From Sandaracinus amylolyticus (GTDB lineage: Bacteria; Myxococcota_A; Polyangia; Polyangiales; Sandaracinaceae), in the NCBI RefSeq assembly GCF_021631985.1, contig NZ_CP070225.1, positions 2,542,001-2,606,000 on the forward strand: a DNA stretch of 64,000 nt. Direction: 5' to 3'. Made by a program: the position numbers and the translations under genes. Of the stretch, positions 21,684-31,444 are shown piece by piece (the stretch's first letter is position 1; each line of letters opens with the position of its first letter). The notes beneath the pieces were generated by a model. The model was given only the letters and a program-made list of their open reading frames with translations. It did no database searches and was not told where the DNA came from.

Positions 21684-22568
21684 TCACTCCGCAGCCGCCT
21701 CCGAAGTCGAGATCTCCTTACGAACCCGCTGCAGCCGCCACAAATTGCGATCCACCACCCGCCAGGGATCCATCGCGCCCAGCGCGAGCAACCGGAACAT
21801 CCACAGCGCCTCGCCGCCTTCGACCTTCACGCGCGGCAGCGACACCAGCGCGTCCTCGCGCCCCGGCGCCGGGCGAATCGCCCCGTGCTGCGAGTTGAAC
21901 GCGATGTCGAAGCCCGCCTCGCGCAGCGCGCGATCGGTCTCGTCGCTGAAGTCGCCGTGCGTGCCGAACGGATACGCGAACGACTTCACGCTCTGTCCGA
22001 GCTCGCGCTCGAGGATCTCCTTGCTCTTTCGGATCTGCGCGCGCGCATCGCCGATCGACATCTGCCCGAGCGACTTGTGCGCGTGCGAGTGGCTCCCGAT
22101 CGTCATGCCCGCCTTCGCGCACGAGCGGATCTCGTCCCACGTCATGTAGCGCTCGGGCAGCCCGAGGTAGCCCGCGCCCACCAGATCCGTGCTGATGAAC
22201 GCGACGCCGGGGATGCGGTGCTTCTGCATGATCGGCAGCGCGATCTCGAGCGTGCTGATGCACCCGTCGTCGATCGTCACGAGCACTGCGCCGTCGGGCA
22301 GCGCACGCCGCCCGCGCACGAACTCGATCACGTCCTCCTGCGACACCGCGAGCCCCTCGCTCGCGAGCCACGCCATCTGGAGCTCGAACTCCTCCGGCGC
22401 GACGCAGAACGGCTCTTTCTCCTCGCGACCGAAGCGGTGGTACGTCAGCGCGCGCACCCGCGGCCCCGGCGAGACCATGCGCTCGGCCCGCACCACGCCC
22501 GAGCCCCACGCGCCCAGCGCCACGCCGCCGCGCGCCGCCTTCTTCACGTACCAGCGCAGATCGCTCAT
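21684..22568 (-). CDS. Polysaccharide deacetylase family protein
   Basis: NodB-homology carbohydrate esterase (CE4), 294 aa. The metal and catalytic motifs are present: TIDDG (motif 1, near residue 98), SHSHAHKSL (motif 2, two metal His) and FAYPFG (motif 3). It likely removes N-acetyl groups from a sugar polymer. No clear cleavable signal peptide is seen; a mildly hydrophobic stretch (GGVALGAWGSGVV) lies near residues 14-26. The ATG at 22568 overlaps the stop of the adenylation enzyme gene as ATGA, so the two are translationally coupled. It is the last gene of the GNAT / AurF / ACP / adenylation / deacetylase run. Confidence 0.9.
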   Translation of the reverse strand: MSDLRWYVKKAARGGVALGAWGSGVVRAERMVSPGPRVRALTYHRFGREEKEPFCVAPEEFELQMAWLASEGLAVSQEDVIEFVRGRRALPDGAVLVTIDDGCISTLEIALPIMQKHRIPGVAFISTDLVGAGYLGLPERYMTWDEIRSCAKAGMTIGSHSHAHKSLGQMSIGDARAQIRKSKEILERELGQSVKSFAYPFGTHGDFSDETDRALREAGFDIAFNSQHGAIRPAPGREDALVSLPRVKVEGGEALWMFRLLALGAMDPWRVVDRNLWRLQRVRKEISTSEAAAE

Positions 22569-24184
22569 GCCGTCTTTCCCTCCGCCAGCCAGCTCGTGAG
22601 CACCTTGCGGTCCACCTTGCCGTTCGCGTTGAGCGGCCACTCGCGCACGAATCGGATCTCGCGCGGCTGCATGTACGGAGGCAGTCGCTCGTTCGCGGCG
22701 GCGCGGATCGCGTCGGCATCGCCGTGATCGAGGCCGACGAACCCGACGACGCCATCGGCGCCGCTCGCGCTCTTCGGCCATCCGATCGCGATCGCGACAT
22801 CACACTGCGCGACGTCGCGCAGCACGGCCTCGATCTCTCCGAGCTCGACGCGATAGCCCTGGATCTTGATCTGGTTGTCGACGCGCCCGAGGTAGACCAT
22901 CGGCAGGCCGTCCTTCGGCTTCCGCACACGATCACCGGTGCGATAGAAGACGCGCGTCTCGCCGGGCGGGACCACGAAGGCCTTCGCGGTGCGCTCCTCG
23001 TCGCGGAAGTATCCGAGCGTGAGCTGCGATCCCGTCATCAGGAGCTCGCCGGTCTCACCGGGCGGCACCTCGCGCAGCTCCTCGTCGACGACCTTGATCT
23101 CCATGCCCGGATAGGCATCGCCGATGGGCACCACGCCGAGCTCGCTCTCGCGCGGCGACGTCTCCACGTCCCAGCGATACAGCGTGCACGCGATGGTCAG
23201 CTCGGTCGGCCCGTAGAGGTTCTCGAGCACCGCGCTCGGTGCCGCCTTCGCGAACTGCTGCGTGACCTCGACGGGCAGCGCCTCTCCGCAGAAGAGCGCG
23301 TAGCGCATCTTCGGATAGGTGCCTTCCTTGAGCATGCGGAGCTTGTTCATGAGCACCGCGGTCGACGGCACGCTGAACCAGATCGTGATGTCGCTGCTCG
23401 TCGCGTACTTGCCCGGGAACGCCTTCTGCTGGGCCGTCGGGCAGCACACGCACGCGCCCGACCACCACGCCATGAAGAGGTCGAACACCGAGAGATCGAA
23501 CGTCAGATCGAACGTGTGCGAGAAGCGATCCTCGGGCGTCGGCTGGTAGCGCTCGATCATCGAGTCGAGGAACGCGACGACGTTGCGGTGCGCGACCATC
23601 ACGCCCTTCGGCACGCCGGTCGAGCCCGACGTGAAGAGCAGGTACGCGATGCCGTTCTCGTCGACCTCGCGAGGCGCCCAATCACTCGCCGGCGCGAGAT
23701 CGTGTGCTCCGAGCACACGATGCGTCGGGTACTTCACGCGCTCCGCGGCGACCTCGTCCTCGCTCGCATCGGGCATCAGGATCACGAGCTCGCGCTCGAT
23801 GCCGTGCAGCACCTCGCCGAGCGTCGCGCGCGCGTGCCCGTCGACGATCAGACAGCGCACCTGCGAGCGATCGAGCATCGCGCGCGTGCGGTCCGGCGGG
23901 AACACCGGGTTGAGCGGCACGTAGCCGTGACCGCGCAGCAGCGCGCCGAGGATCCCCGCGAAGGTCGAGACGTGACGGTGCCCGTAGATCGCGGTCAGCG
24001 CGTAGTCTTCGCGCACGCCGTGATCACGCACCGCGCGCTCGAGCGTCGCTGCGATGCGCGCCGCCCGATCACGCAGCTCGCGGTACGTGATCGGCTGTCC
24101 GTCGACCGTCAGCGCGGGGCGATCGGGATATCGCTCCGCCGACGCGAGGAACCCGGTGCGCAGCGTGCGCGCTCGTTCGTGCAT
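22565..24184 (-). CDS. Stand-alone adenylation enzyme (DltA-like amino/acyl ligase)
   Basis: 539-aa AMP-forming ligase that activates a carboxylic acid, most likely an amino acid, and loads it on a carrier protein. Core motifs in order: LLFTSGSTGVPKGVM (P-loop), LYGPTELT, YRTGDRV, IQGYRVELGEIEAVL and the C-terminal catalytic Lys in NANGKVDRK. The overall pattern resembles D-alanine:carrier ligase (DltA) and NRPS A domains more than fatty acyl-CoA ligases, for example the fold start PDRPALTVDGQPITYRELRD. A free ACP gene precedes it by 75 bases, the natural partner. The substrate code was not resolved by eye. Confidence 0.9.
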   Translation of the reverse strand: MHERARTLRTGFLASAERYPDRPALTVDGQPITYRELRDRAARIAATLERAVRDHGVREDYALTAIYGHRHVSTFAGILGALLRGHGYVPLNPVFPPDRTRAMLDRSQVRCLIVDGHARATLGEVLHGIERELVILMPDASEDEVAAERVKYPTHRVLGAHDLAPASDWAPREVDENGIAYLLFTSGSTGVPKGVMVAHRNVVAFLDSMIERYQPTPEDRFSHTFDLTFDLSVFDLFMAWWSGACVCCPTAQQKAFPGKYATSSDITIWFSVPSTAVLMNKLRMLKEGTYPKMRYALFCGEALPVEVTQQFAKAAPSAVLENLYGPTELTIACTLYRWDVETSPRESELGVVPIGDAYPGMEIKVVDEELREVPPGETGELLMTGSQLTLGYFRDEERTAKAFVVPPGETRVFYRTGDRVRKPKDGLPMVYLGRVDNQIKIQGYRVELGEIEAVLRDVAQCDVAIAIGWPKSASGADGVVGFVGLDHGDADAIRAAANERLPPYMQPREIRFVREWPLNANGKVDRKVLTSWLAEGKTA

Positions 24185-24259
24185 GGACCGCTAAATGGCA
24201 GTTCCACGCCCGCGTCGCAAGACCCTCGCCCGCAGGCGACGAGGGCTGTCGCGCGACGC

Positions 24260-24520
24260 TCAGGCCGTCTTCCGCAGCGGCTCGAAGAAGCCCTTCCACA
24301 GCGTCTCGACGCTGGTGAACACCTCGGGCTCGATCGCGTCGGTGTCGACTTCCTCGCCGCGCAGCGACTCGATGTAGAGAACGAACTCCACGATGTCGAG
24401 CGAGCTCAGGATTCCCTGCTCCAGGATCGGAGTGTCGTCCTGCAGATCCCCGCGCACCGCCACCTTCGAGTGGTCGAGGATCCAACGCTTGAGGTTCTTG
24501 CGGATCGTCGCTTCGTCCAT
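24260..24520 (-). CDS. Acyl/aminoacyl carrier protein
   Basis: 86-aa carrier protein started at the ATG at 24520 (MDEATIRKNLKRW). The phosphopantetheine attachment region is GILSSLDIVEF near residue 40, with the modified residue likely the second Ser. Acidic flanks and helix spacing are those of a four-helix carrier. It lies just upstream of the adenylation enzyme gene and downstream of the AurF-like oxygenase gene, so it probably carries the substrate between them. The long open frame further upstream is not used; its residues do not look like a carrier domain. Confidence 0.88.
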   Translation of the reverse strand: MDEATIRKNLKRWILDHSKVAVRGDLQDDTPILEQGILSSLDIVEFVLYIESLRGEEVDTDAIEPEVFTSVETLWKGFFEPLRKTA

Positions 24521-24737
24521 CGTCGTCGTCCGGGAGATATCGCCCCGCAAAAGGGTCGCGTCAGCGCCCCATCGGGTGTCGGGGACGCCAGACAGCCTAA
24601 CAGTCTGGTCCCCGTTCAGGCGCGCAAAATGATGCTCGGTCCGAGGGTCCAAAATCGGCTCGCCCGCTCGGGTCCTCCCGTTCGCGTGCTCCGCACGCTC
24701 CGTGCGGGCCCCGCGCAGTCGAGCCCTCCAGCTGGCC

Positions 24738-25637
24738 TCAGAGGCCGGGGGCCTCGGTCAGCATCCCGTTGCGCAGGAAGTACGTGACGAGCTTCTTGCT
24801 CGCCTTCTCGCGGTGCTCGAGGCACTTCGCGTGGGCGAGCGCCATCTGCCGCACCTCGTAGGGATCACCGAGCCCGCTGTCCCGCGTGATGCCGGCGTCG
24901 CGGTACATGGACGGGTTGTAGAAGTCGGCCCACGAGCTCTTGAGGTACTGCGCGAGCCAGCTGCGGAAGCGCGTCAGCACCTCCGGCGGCCACGACGGAG
25001 AGTGCTTCTCCCACATCTCCTTCGCGAACTCGCGACCGAACCCGAGGTGCCGTGCTTCGTCGCGGTGATGGACGAAGTTGATCTCCTGGATCAGCGGGTG
25101 GATGCGCTTGTCCCGCTGCATCACGACGTTGTAGTAGTCGCCCAATTCCTCGACGACCATCACCTTGCAGAAGAAGGTGACCTCGGCCTCGCCCTTCGCG
25201 TACTCGCGGGGAAGGGCGATCTTCTTCTCCGGATACACCTTGCCCAGGTACCGGTGGCAGAAGATGCCGAACATGATCATGTGCTTGTTCTCTTCGTCGA
25301 TGAAGTGATGCAGGTACTCGGTCGCCTGCGGCGTCATCTTCGACGAGTAGAGAAGGTCGCTCATGCCCGCGACGAGCGGGCGCTCGCCCTGGAGCGTCAG
25401 CGAGAAGAAGTTGCCGATCTCGTAGAGGCTCAGCTTCTTCTGCTGCGCCTCGGTCATGCGCTCCCAGAGCTCGGTGCCGTACACGGAGATGAGCTCGGGG
25501 CTCATGTACCAAGCGTCGTCGGGCAGCGACTCGGGCCACTGGAAGTACGAGTACACGTCCCAGAACTGCTTGCGCGAGGCCTTCGTCAGCTGCTCCGCGA
25601 GCATCGAGGACTGGGGAAGCGTGGTCGTCGTCTGCAT
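24738..25637 (-). CDS. AurF-like diiron N-oxygenase
   Basis: 299 aa, a ferritin-like diiron oxygenase of the AurF (p-aminobenzoate N-oxygenase) family, which oxidises amines to hydroxylamine or nitro groups. Iron-ligand motifs are visible: EENKHM near residue 115, VVEELGDYY near residue 160 and HHRDEARHLGF near residue 195. The start is the ATG at 25637 (MQTTTTLPQSS). It lies in a row with an ACP and an adenylation enzyme, which suggests oxidation of an amino group on a carrier-bound or free amino acid. A desaturase or hydroxylase role is the alternative, since the family is diverse. Confidence 0.82.
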   Translation of the reverse strand: MQTTTTLPQSSMLAEQLTKASRKQFWDVYSYFQWPESLPDDAWYMSPELISVYGTELWERMTEAQQKKLSLYEIGNFFSLTLQGERPLVAGMSDLLYSSKMTPQATEYLHHFIDEENKHMIMFGIFCHRYLGKVYPEKKIALPREYAKGEAEVTFFCKVMVVEELGDYYNVVMQRDKRIHPLIQEINFVHHRDEARHLGFGREFAKEMWEKHSPSWPPEVLTRFRSWLAQYLKSSWADFYNPSMYRDAGITRDSGLGDPYEVRQMALAHAKCLEHREKASKKLVTYFLRNGMLTEAPGL

Positions 25638-25696
25638 TGTCGATGCTCCTGGGATCGTACGAGCGTCGTGAAAAGATTCCTCGATGAGGCGGCGCG

Positions 25697-26851
25697 CTAC
25701 AAGCCCATGGGGCCGTGACCGTCCATGTTGGTCAGGAACAGCCCGTTGCGGGTCTCCTCGAACGGCGCCAGCGCCTCGCGCAGCGGGGGTGAGCCCGCGA
25801 AGAGGCGGCGATGCGGGATCAGCACGAAGCCCTGCTCCTCGAACGCGCGCAGCCACGTCGGGTGCGACTGGTTGGCGATGACGATGTCCACGCCACGCGC
25901 CTTCAGGTGATCGAGGCCCGCGGCGACCACGTCGCCGGCGTCGTCGGGATGCGCGAAGTAGTCGACGAGCGTGCCGACGTGGAGCGCGCCGAAGCGCGGA
26001 TCGTCACGCATCTGTCGCGCGCTCACCGCGACCCAACCGATCGTGTGCCCGCCGCGATCCACGCGGAGACGCGTGTGCGGCGACCACTCGGGCGAGGTCC
26101 AGCCGGGCGGCATCAGCAGGTTGAGCGTCTCCGCGTCGCGCACCGCGAGCGCGGCGTACTCGTCCTTCACGCGATGCCAGAGCTCGTCGGCCCAGGGCCC
26201 GAACGAGTCGACCTCGGTCACCTCGACCTTCGGCTTGCGACGCGGACGACCGATCGGCGCCGCGCGGCGCGACGACGCCCACTGCAGCGCGGAGAGCGCG
26301 GCGTTGCCGATCCCCGTGAACGCGAGACCGTCGAGGAAGAGACGTCGCTCCGGCGTGCCGCGCAGCTGGCGATTGAGGCGCAGGAAGCGATACGCGTCGA
26401 CCACGTGCAGCGCGAATGGCGTCGGGTGCATGAGCCACCCCATGCGACGCAGCATCTGCACGATCGGCTCCTCGTCGCTGCCGTGGCCCCACGAGTAGAG
26501 GAGAGGCCTCTTCTTGAGCATGTCGCGCACGAGGCGCAGGCCGAGCGAGTTGAATTTCCGGCTGATCGCGCCCTCGCTGACCGGTCCCTGCCAGTCGGTG
26601 ATCACGAGGGAGCGACCGCGGACGCGCCACTCCTGCGGCTTCAGGCCGTAGCCACCGCGCACCTGATCGTTGCCCTCGACCGCGAGCCAGTACTCCATCC
26701 AGACGCGCTGGTCGTCGCGACGCTTCGCGATCCACGCGGGGACTGGCTCGACGTACCAGCCCCAGCGGGAGCCACCGAGGCGCATGCGACGGTTGAACGC
26801 CTCGACGGCGTCCTTCCATCGCTCGGCATGAGGCACGATCGCGATCGACAT
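25697..26851 (-). CDS. GNAT-like acyltransferase
   Basis: 384 aa from the ATG at 26851 (MSIAIVPHAERWKDAVEAFN). The architecture looks like two GNAT-type halves: an N-terminal one with RMRLGGSRWGWYVE and GLKPQEWRVRGRSLVITDWQGPV, and a C-terminal one ending in LDHLKARGVDIVIANQSHPTWLRAFEEQGFV, the 'sibling-position' helix of GNAT folds. It may acylate an amino sugar or amino acid; no catalytic residue can be named safely. It heads the minus-strand run toward the deacetylase gene (59 bases before the AurF-like gene) and diverges from rfbB. Confidence 0.7.
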   Translation of the reverse strand: MSIAIVPHAERWKDAVEAFNRRMRLGGSRWGWYVEPVPAWIAKRRDDQRVWMEYWLAVEGNDQVRGGYGLKPQEWRVRGRSLVITDWQGPVSEGAISRKFNSLGLRLVRDMLKKRPLLYSWGHGSDEEPIVQMLRRMGWLMHPTPFALHVVDAYRFLRLNRQLRGTPERRLFLDGLAFTGIGNAALSALQWASSRRAAPIGRPRRKPKVEVTEVDSFGPWADELWHRVKDEYAALAVRDAETLNLLMPPGWTSPEWSPHTRLRVDRGGHTIGWVAVSARQMRDDPRFGALHVGTLVDYFAHPDDAGDVVAAGLDHLKARGVDIVIANQSHPTWLRAFEEQGFVLIPHRRLFAGSPPLREALAPFEETRNGLFLTNMDGHGPMGL

Positions 26852-26971
26852 CGAGGGCGCGCGAGTATGCGGGCGCGCGCGCACATTCGCAAAGCGGTGA
26901 AGAGATCTTCCCCAGGTGGCAAGTCCAGTCGAGGAGTCTATGCTGCGGCGCGAAGGGGCAAGAGATCGCGA

Positions 26972-28033
26972 ATGAACGTCCTCGTGACCGGCGGCGCGGG
27001 TTTCATCGGCTCGAACTTCCTGAACCTGATGGTGCCGCGCTACCCAGCGCACCGTTTCGTCTGCGTCGACAAGCTGACGTACGCGGCGAACCTGCAGTCG
27101 CTCGAGGCGGTGTCCGGCGCGGCGAACTACGCGCTCGAGCGCGTCGACATCGCCGACTGGGACGCGGTCGATCGCCTCTTCGCGAAGGAGACGCCCGACC
27201 TCGTCATCCACTTCGCGGCGGAGAGCCACGTCGATCGCAGCATCCTCGGCCCTCGCGACTTCGTGAAGACGAACATCGAGGGGACGTTCAACCTCCTCGA
27301 GGCGTGCCGCAAGGCGTGGGGCAACACCAAGGAAGGCGCGAAGAAGCAGGGCCTCTTCCACCACGTCTCGACCGACGAGGTCTACGGCTCGCTCGGTGAC
27401 GAGGGCCTCTTCACCGAGGAGACGCGCTACGACCCCTCGAGCCCGTACTCCGCGAGCAAGGCGTCGAGCGATCATCTCGTGCGTGCCTATTCGCGCACCT
27501 ACGGGATGCCCGTGAAGATCACGAACTGCTCGAACAACTACGGTCCGCGGCAGTTCCCCGAGAAGCTCATCCCGCTGATGATCCAGCACATGCTCGAGCG
27601 GAAGCCGCTGCCGATCTACGGCAAGGGCCTCAACGTGCGTGACTGGCTCTACGTCGACGATCACTGCGAGGCGATCTGGGCGGTGATCGAGCGCGGCGTG
27701 GTCGGCGAGACCTACAACGTCGGCGGCAACTCGGAGAAGAAGAACATCGAGGTCGTCGACACGCTCTGCGCGATCGTCGCGCAGGAGACGGGCACGAAGG
27801 TCGACGAGCTGCTCGGGCTCAAGACGTACGTGACCGATCGTCCGGGCCACGACCTCCGCTACGCGATCGACGCGACGAAGATCCGTCGTGAGTGCGGCTG
27901 GACGCCGAAGGAGACCTTCGAGACCGGCATGCGCAAGACGGTGCGCTGGTATCTCGACAACCGCGCTTGGGTCGAGGCCGTGAAGAGCGGCGAGTACCGC
28001 AAGTGGATGGACGCGAACTACGGGGGACGCTGA
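26972..28033 (+). CDS. rfbB: dTDP-glucose 4,6-dehydratase
   Basis: Second enzyme of dTDP-L-rhamnose synthesis, converting dTDP-glucose to the 4-keto-6-deoxy sugar; 353 aa, a normal length. NAD-binding [11 protein letters not shown] is at the N-terminus. [21 protein letters not shown] (with the Asp-Glu catalytic pair), [15 protein letters not shown] (Tyr-Lys pair) and [17 protein letters not shown] are all diagnostic. It begins the four-gene rfbBACD operon; the 120-bp upstream region is shared with the divergent GNAT-like gene. TATGCT at 26939-26944 is a possible -10 box, but no good -35 was found. Confidence 0.97.
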   Translation: MNVLVTGGAGFIGSNFLNLMVPRYPAHRFVCVDKLTYAANLQSLEAVSGAANYALERVDIADWDAVDRLFAKETPDLVIHFAAESHVDRSILGPRDFVKTNIEGTFNLLEACRKAWGNTKEGAKKQGLFHHVSTDEVYGSLGDEGLFTEETRYDPSSPYSASKASSDHLVRAYSRTYGMPVKITNCSNNYGPRQFPEKLIPLMIQHMLERKPLPIYGKGLNVRDWLYVDDHCEAIWAVIERGVVGETYNVGGNSEKKNIEVVDTLCAIVAQETGTKVDELLGLKTYVTDRPGHDLRYAIDATKIRRECGWTPKETFETGMRKTVRWYLDNRAWVEAVKSGEYRKWMDANYGGR

Positions 28034-28035
28034 AG

Positions 28036-28923
28036 ATGTCGATCCAGAAGGGGATCATCCTCGCGGGCGGATCGGGCACGCGCCTCTGGCCGATGACGAA
28101 GTCGGTCAGCAAGCAGCTGATGCCCATCTACGACAAGCCGATGATCTACTACCCGCTGACCACGCTGATGTTGGCGGGGATCAGCGACGTGCTGGTGATC
28201 ACCACGCCGCACGAGCAGGCGCTCTTCAAGAACCTGCTGGGCGACGGCGCGCAGTGGGGCATGTCGATCCGCTACGCGGTGCAGCCGAAGCCCGAAGGGC
28301 TCGCGCAGGCGTTCCTCATCGGCAAGGAGTTCATCGACGGCCAGCCCTGCGCGCTGGTGCTCGGTGACAACATCTTCTACGGCCACGGTCTGCAGGGCCT
28401 GCTCGAGGACAGCGCGAAGCGCGACCAGGGCGCGACGGTCTTCGGCTACTGGGTGAAGAACCCGCAGGCGTACGGCGTCGCGGAGTTCGACGCCGAGGGC
28501 AAGGTGATCGGCCTCGAGGAGAAGCCGCAGAACCCGCGCTCGCACTACGCGGTCGCCGGCCTCTACTTCTACGACGCGCAGGTCGTCGACCTCGCGACGA
28601 GCCTCAAGCCGAGCAAGCGCGGCGAGCTCGAGATCACCGATCTCAATCGCGTCTATCTCGAGCAGGGCAACCTGCGCCTCGAGAAGTTCGGGCGCGGCGT
28701 GGCGTGGCTCGACACCGGCACGCCGGAGTCGCTGCTGCAGGCTGCGAACTTCATCCAGACGATCCAGCAGCGTCAGGGCCTCCAGGTCGCGTGCCCGGAG
28801 GAGGTCGCGTTCCGCAAGGGATGGATCAAGGCGAGCGACCTCGAGAAGCTCGCCGCGCCGCTCGCGAAGACCGAGTACGGCCAGTACCTGATCGCGATCG
28901 CCACCGACGGCCCCGCGCGATGA
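28036..28923 (+). CDS. rfbA: Glucose-1-phosphate thymidylyltransferase
   Basis: First enzyme of the dTDP-sugar pathway, forming dTDP-glucose from dTTP and glucose-1-phosphate; 295 aa. The nucleotide-binding start is [18 protein letters not shown], followed by [31 protein letters not shown] and [16 protein letters not shown], all family signatures. It starts two bases after the rfbB stop. It normally forms tetramers with feedback inhibition by dTDP-rhamnose. Confidence 0.97.
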   Translation: MSIQKGIILAGGSGTRLWPMTKSVSKQLMPIYDKPMIYYPLTTLMLAGISDVLVITTPHEQALFKNLLGDGAQWGMSIRYAVQPKPEGLAQAFLIGKEFIDGQPCALVLGDNIFYGHGLQGLLEDSAKRDQGATVFGYWVKNPQAYGVAEFDAEGKVIGLEEKPQNPRSHYAVAGLYFYDAQVVDLATSLKPSKRGELEITDLNRVYLEQGNLRLEKFGRGVAWLDTGTPESLLQAANFIQTIQQRQGLQVACPEEVAFRKGWIKASDLEKLAAPLAKTEYGQYLIAIATDGPAR

Positions 28924-29477
28924 AGGTCACCCAGACCACGCTCCCGGGCGTGCTGCTGATCGAGCCGCAGGTCTTCGGCGACTCGCGCGGGTTCTTCCTC
29001 GAGACGTTCTCGGCGAAGCGGTACGAGGAAGCGGGCATCCGCGGGCCCTTCGTGCAGGACAACATGTCCAGGAGCGCGAAGGGCATCGTGCGCGGGCTGC
29101 ACCTGCAGAGCCCGAACGCGCAGGGCAAGCTCGTCTGGGTCGTGCAGGGCGCGGTGCTCGACGTCGCGCTCGACGTGCGCGTGGGCTCGCCGACGTTCGG
29201 CAAGTGGGTCGCCGAGGAGCTGAGCGAGGACAACAAGCGTCAGCTCTGGATCCCGCCGGGCTTCGCGCACGGCTTCGCGGTCACGAGCGAGAGCGCGGTG
29301 TTCGCCTACAAGTGCACCGAGTACTACGCGCCGAAGGACGAGGTCGGGGTGCTCTGGAACGATCCCGAGCTCGGCATTCCGTGGCCCGTGATCGAAGCGG
29401 TGGTGTCGCCGAAGGATCGCGCGCATCCGCGGCTGAAGGACGTCGATCAGGCGCGACTGCCGAGGTACGTCCGATGA
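28920..29477 (+). CDS. rfbC: dTDP-4-dehydrorhamnose 3,5-epimerase
   Basis: Third enzyme of dTDP-L-rhamnose synthesis, epimerising C3 and C5 of the 4-keto sugar; 185 aa. Diagnostic segments are [34 protein letters not shown] (catalytic His in GLHLQ), [28 protein letters not shown] and [10 protein letters not shown]. The ATG overlaps the rfbA stop by four bases, indicating coupled translation within rfbBACD. Confidence 0.97.
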   Translation: MKVTQTTLPGVLLIEPQVFGDSRGFFLETFSAKRYEEAGIRGPFVQDNMSRSAKGIVRGLHLQSPNAQGKLVWVVQGAVLDVALDVRVGSPTFGKWVAEELSEDNKRQLWIPPGFAHGFAVTSESAVFAYKCTEYYAPKDEVGVLWNDPELGIPWPVIEAVVSPKDRAHPRLKDVDQARLPRYVR

Positions 29478-30304
29478 CGACGCTGCTCATCTCGCCCGAC
29501 GGGATGCTCGGGCGCGCGTTCGTGGAAGCGCTCGGTGAGGGCTTCACCGGCGTGTCGTATCCGCAGATCGATCTCACGAAGCCGGAGACGATCGCGACGC
29601 ACCTCGCGCCGGGGATCACACGCGTGATCAACTGCTCGGCGTACACCGACGTCGACGGCGCGGAGACGAACGAAGCGCTCGCGAACGCGATCAACGGGCA
29701 CGGCGTGGAGGCGCTCGCGAAGCGCTGCCGCGAGATCGACGCGACGCTGATCCACTTCGGCACCGACTACGTGTTCGACGGCAACGCGACGAAGCCGTAC
29801 CCGGTGTCGGCGCCGCTCGCGCCGCAGGGCGCGTACGGGCGCAGCAAGGCGCTCGGCGAGACGCTGCTGCGGTCGAGCGGCGCGCAGCACATCTACGTGC
29901 GCACGAGCTGGCTCTACGCGCCGTGGGCGAAGAACTTCGTGCGCACGATCGCGTCGCTCGCGAAGACCAAGAGCGAGCTCAAGGTCGTCGACGATCAGCG
30001 CGGACGGCCGACGAGCGCGGAGCATCTCGCGCGCACGACGCTCGCGCTCTCGGAGCGCGGCAAGCGCGGCACGTGGCACGTGACCGATGGCGGCGAGTGC
30101 TCGTGGTTCGAACTCGCGCGCGAGATCGTGCGGCTCAGCGGGTCGAGCTGCGTGGTGCACCCGTGCACGACCGCGGAGTTCCCGCGCCCTGCGAAGCGTC
30201 CCGCGTACAGCGTGCTCGATCTCGCGGAGACCGAGAGCGTGCTCGGCGCGATGCCGGACTGGCGCGAGAACCTCGCGAGCGTGATGGCGCGGCTCGAGCC
30301 GTAG
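29474..30304 (+). CDS. rfbD: dTDP-4-dehydrorhamnose reductase
   Basis: Last enzyme of the pathway, reducing the 4-keto sugar to dTDP-L-rhamnose; 276 aa. The Rossmann start is [20 protein letters not shown], where the first glycine of the usual loop is replaced (SPDGMLG). NCSAYTDVDGAE, FGTDYVFDG, YGRSKALGE (Tyr-Lys pair) and RTSWLYA are standard. The ATG overlaps the rfbC stop (ATGA). It ends four bases from the convergent metalloprotease gene. The product dTDP-rhamnose is a plausible donor for the GT2 enzyme at 9023-10045. Confidence 0.95.
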   Translation: MTTLLISPDGMLGRAFVEALGEGFTGVSYPQIDLTKPETIATHLAPGITRVINCSAYTDVDGAETNEALANAINGHGVEALAKRCREIDATLIHFGTDYVFDGNATKPYPVSAPLAPQGAYGRSKALGETLLRSSGAQHIYVRTSWLYAPWAKNFVRTIASLAKTKSELKVVDDQRGRPTSAEHLARTTLALSERGKRGTWHVTDGGECSWFELAREIVRLSGSSCVVHPCTTAEFPRPAKRPAYSVLDLAETESVLGAMPDWRENLASVMARLEP

Positions 30305-30308
30305 TCTC

Positions 30309-31337
30309 TCAGCCGGAGGGAGGTCGCGCGTCGTCGTCGGCCGGGCAGCGCAGCGCCGCGGCGACGCGCGGGTGTCGCGCGACGATCTCGTCGATGCGGA
30401 TGCGCCCCGGCGGATGCGTGCGATCGCCTTCGGGCGAGCAGATGGGCTCGAGCGTGCGCGCCAGGTAGCGCGCGGCGTCGTCGCCGCTGCGCGCTTCGAG
30501 ATCGGCGGCGAGGATCTCGGCGGCGATCGCGTCGGCACGGACCTCGGCGTCGCGCGCGGGCTGCAGGCCGACGGTGGGTCCGATCGCGACGTGCCCGAGC
30601 TCGTGGGCGAGCAGGAACGCGATGCGCTCGCGAAACGCCGGGCCGTCGGGCGTGGTGTCGCTCGGGTCGCGCGAGACGAGCAGGAAGCCGGGGCAGAGCG
30701 TGAGCGACTCCGCGTCCTTGGTGACCCACGCGTCGTCGACGAGGAGGTGCTCGCCGCAGCCGACGCGCAGCGCGCGCGGGACGTCGCCGCGGGTGCTCGA
30801 GAGGTCGACCCAAGCGAGCGTGGCGCGCTCCAGGCGCCGGATCGCAGAGCCGTCGGAGTGCCGCGCGGCCAGCGCGAGCGCGCGGAGGCGCTCCATCTCC
30901 TCGCGCACCGCGGTCTCGAGCGGCGCGACGCGGCGCGCGATCTCGAGCCCACGCGCCTTGCGGACCAGACGTTCGACCGCGTCGCGACGCTCCGCCGGCT
31001 GCGACGCGACGTAGGCGCGCCACGCGTCGAGCGAGGGCACGTCCACGCCGAGCTGCGCCGCGACGATCGCGAGGACGGTGCTCTCGATCTCGCGGATCAG
31101 CGCTTTGTGGCGGGATGCGCGGTCGTCGGCGGCCTCGGCGGTCGCGCCGCAGAGGCGCGCGTAGGGGCTCGCGCACTGAGGGTCGCCGTCGTCGGCGCGC
31201 GTCGTGGCGCGCTCGTCGCCGATCGCACGACCCCGCGCGCCGGGCGCGGTCGGGTGCCCCGGCGTGGCGGCGCAGCCCGCCACGATCGCGAGGATCGGAG
31301 CGAGCAGAGCACGGCGGAATGGACGCGAGGACGGCAT
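30309..31337 (-). CDS. Lipoprotein zinc metalloprotease, M48-like
   Basis: 342 aa. The signal peptide ends in a lipobox (AIVAGC, Cys near residue 22), so it is membrane-anchored. A long, Arg/Glu-rich helical middle part is followed by the zinc-protease motif FLLAHELGHVAIG near residue 245 and a downstream acidic segment RDAEVRADAIAAEIL that could supply the third zinc ligand, the arrangement of M48-type gluzincins. It may degrade or trim envelope proteins. The rest of the protein has no recognised domain. It is convergent with rfbD and divergent from the gene at 31445. Confidence 0.82.
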   Translation of the reverse strand: MPSSRPFRRALLAPILAIVAGCAATPGHPTAPGARGRAIGDERATTRADDGDPQCASPYARLCGATAEAADDRASRHKALIREIESTVLAIVAAQLGVDVPSLDAWRAYVASQPAERRDAVERLVRKARGLEIARRVAPLETAVREEMERLRALALAARHSDGSAIRRLERATLAWVDLSSTRGDVPRALRVGCGEHLLVDDAWVTKDAESLTLCPGFLLVSRDPSDTTPDGPAFRERIAFLLAHELGHVAIGPTVGLQPARDAEVRADAIAAEILAADLEARSGDDAARYLARTLEPICSPEGDRTHPPGRIRIDEIVARHPRVAAALRCPADDDARPPSG

Positions 31338-31444
31338 CGCGCGGAGCTGAGCGAGGGCTCAGCAAACCGCGGGCCGCGCGCGACGATTTCGCGGACGCGC
31401 GCGATCTCGAGACCGTCTCGAGCGCGACCCTCCAGAATGCGGGG

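Noticed and set aside
25638-25856. N-terminal extension of the AurF-like protein
   Set aside because: The added residues are Arg/Pro-rich and overlap the GNAT-like gene; the family begins shortly after the ATG at 25637.
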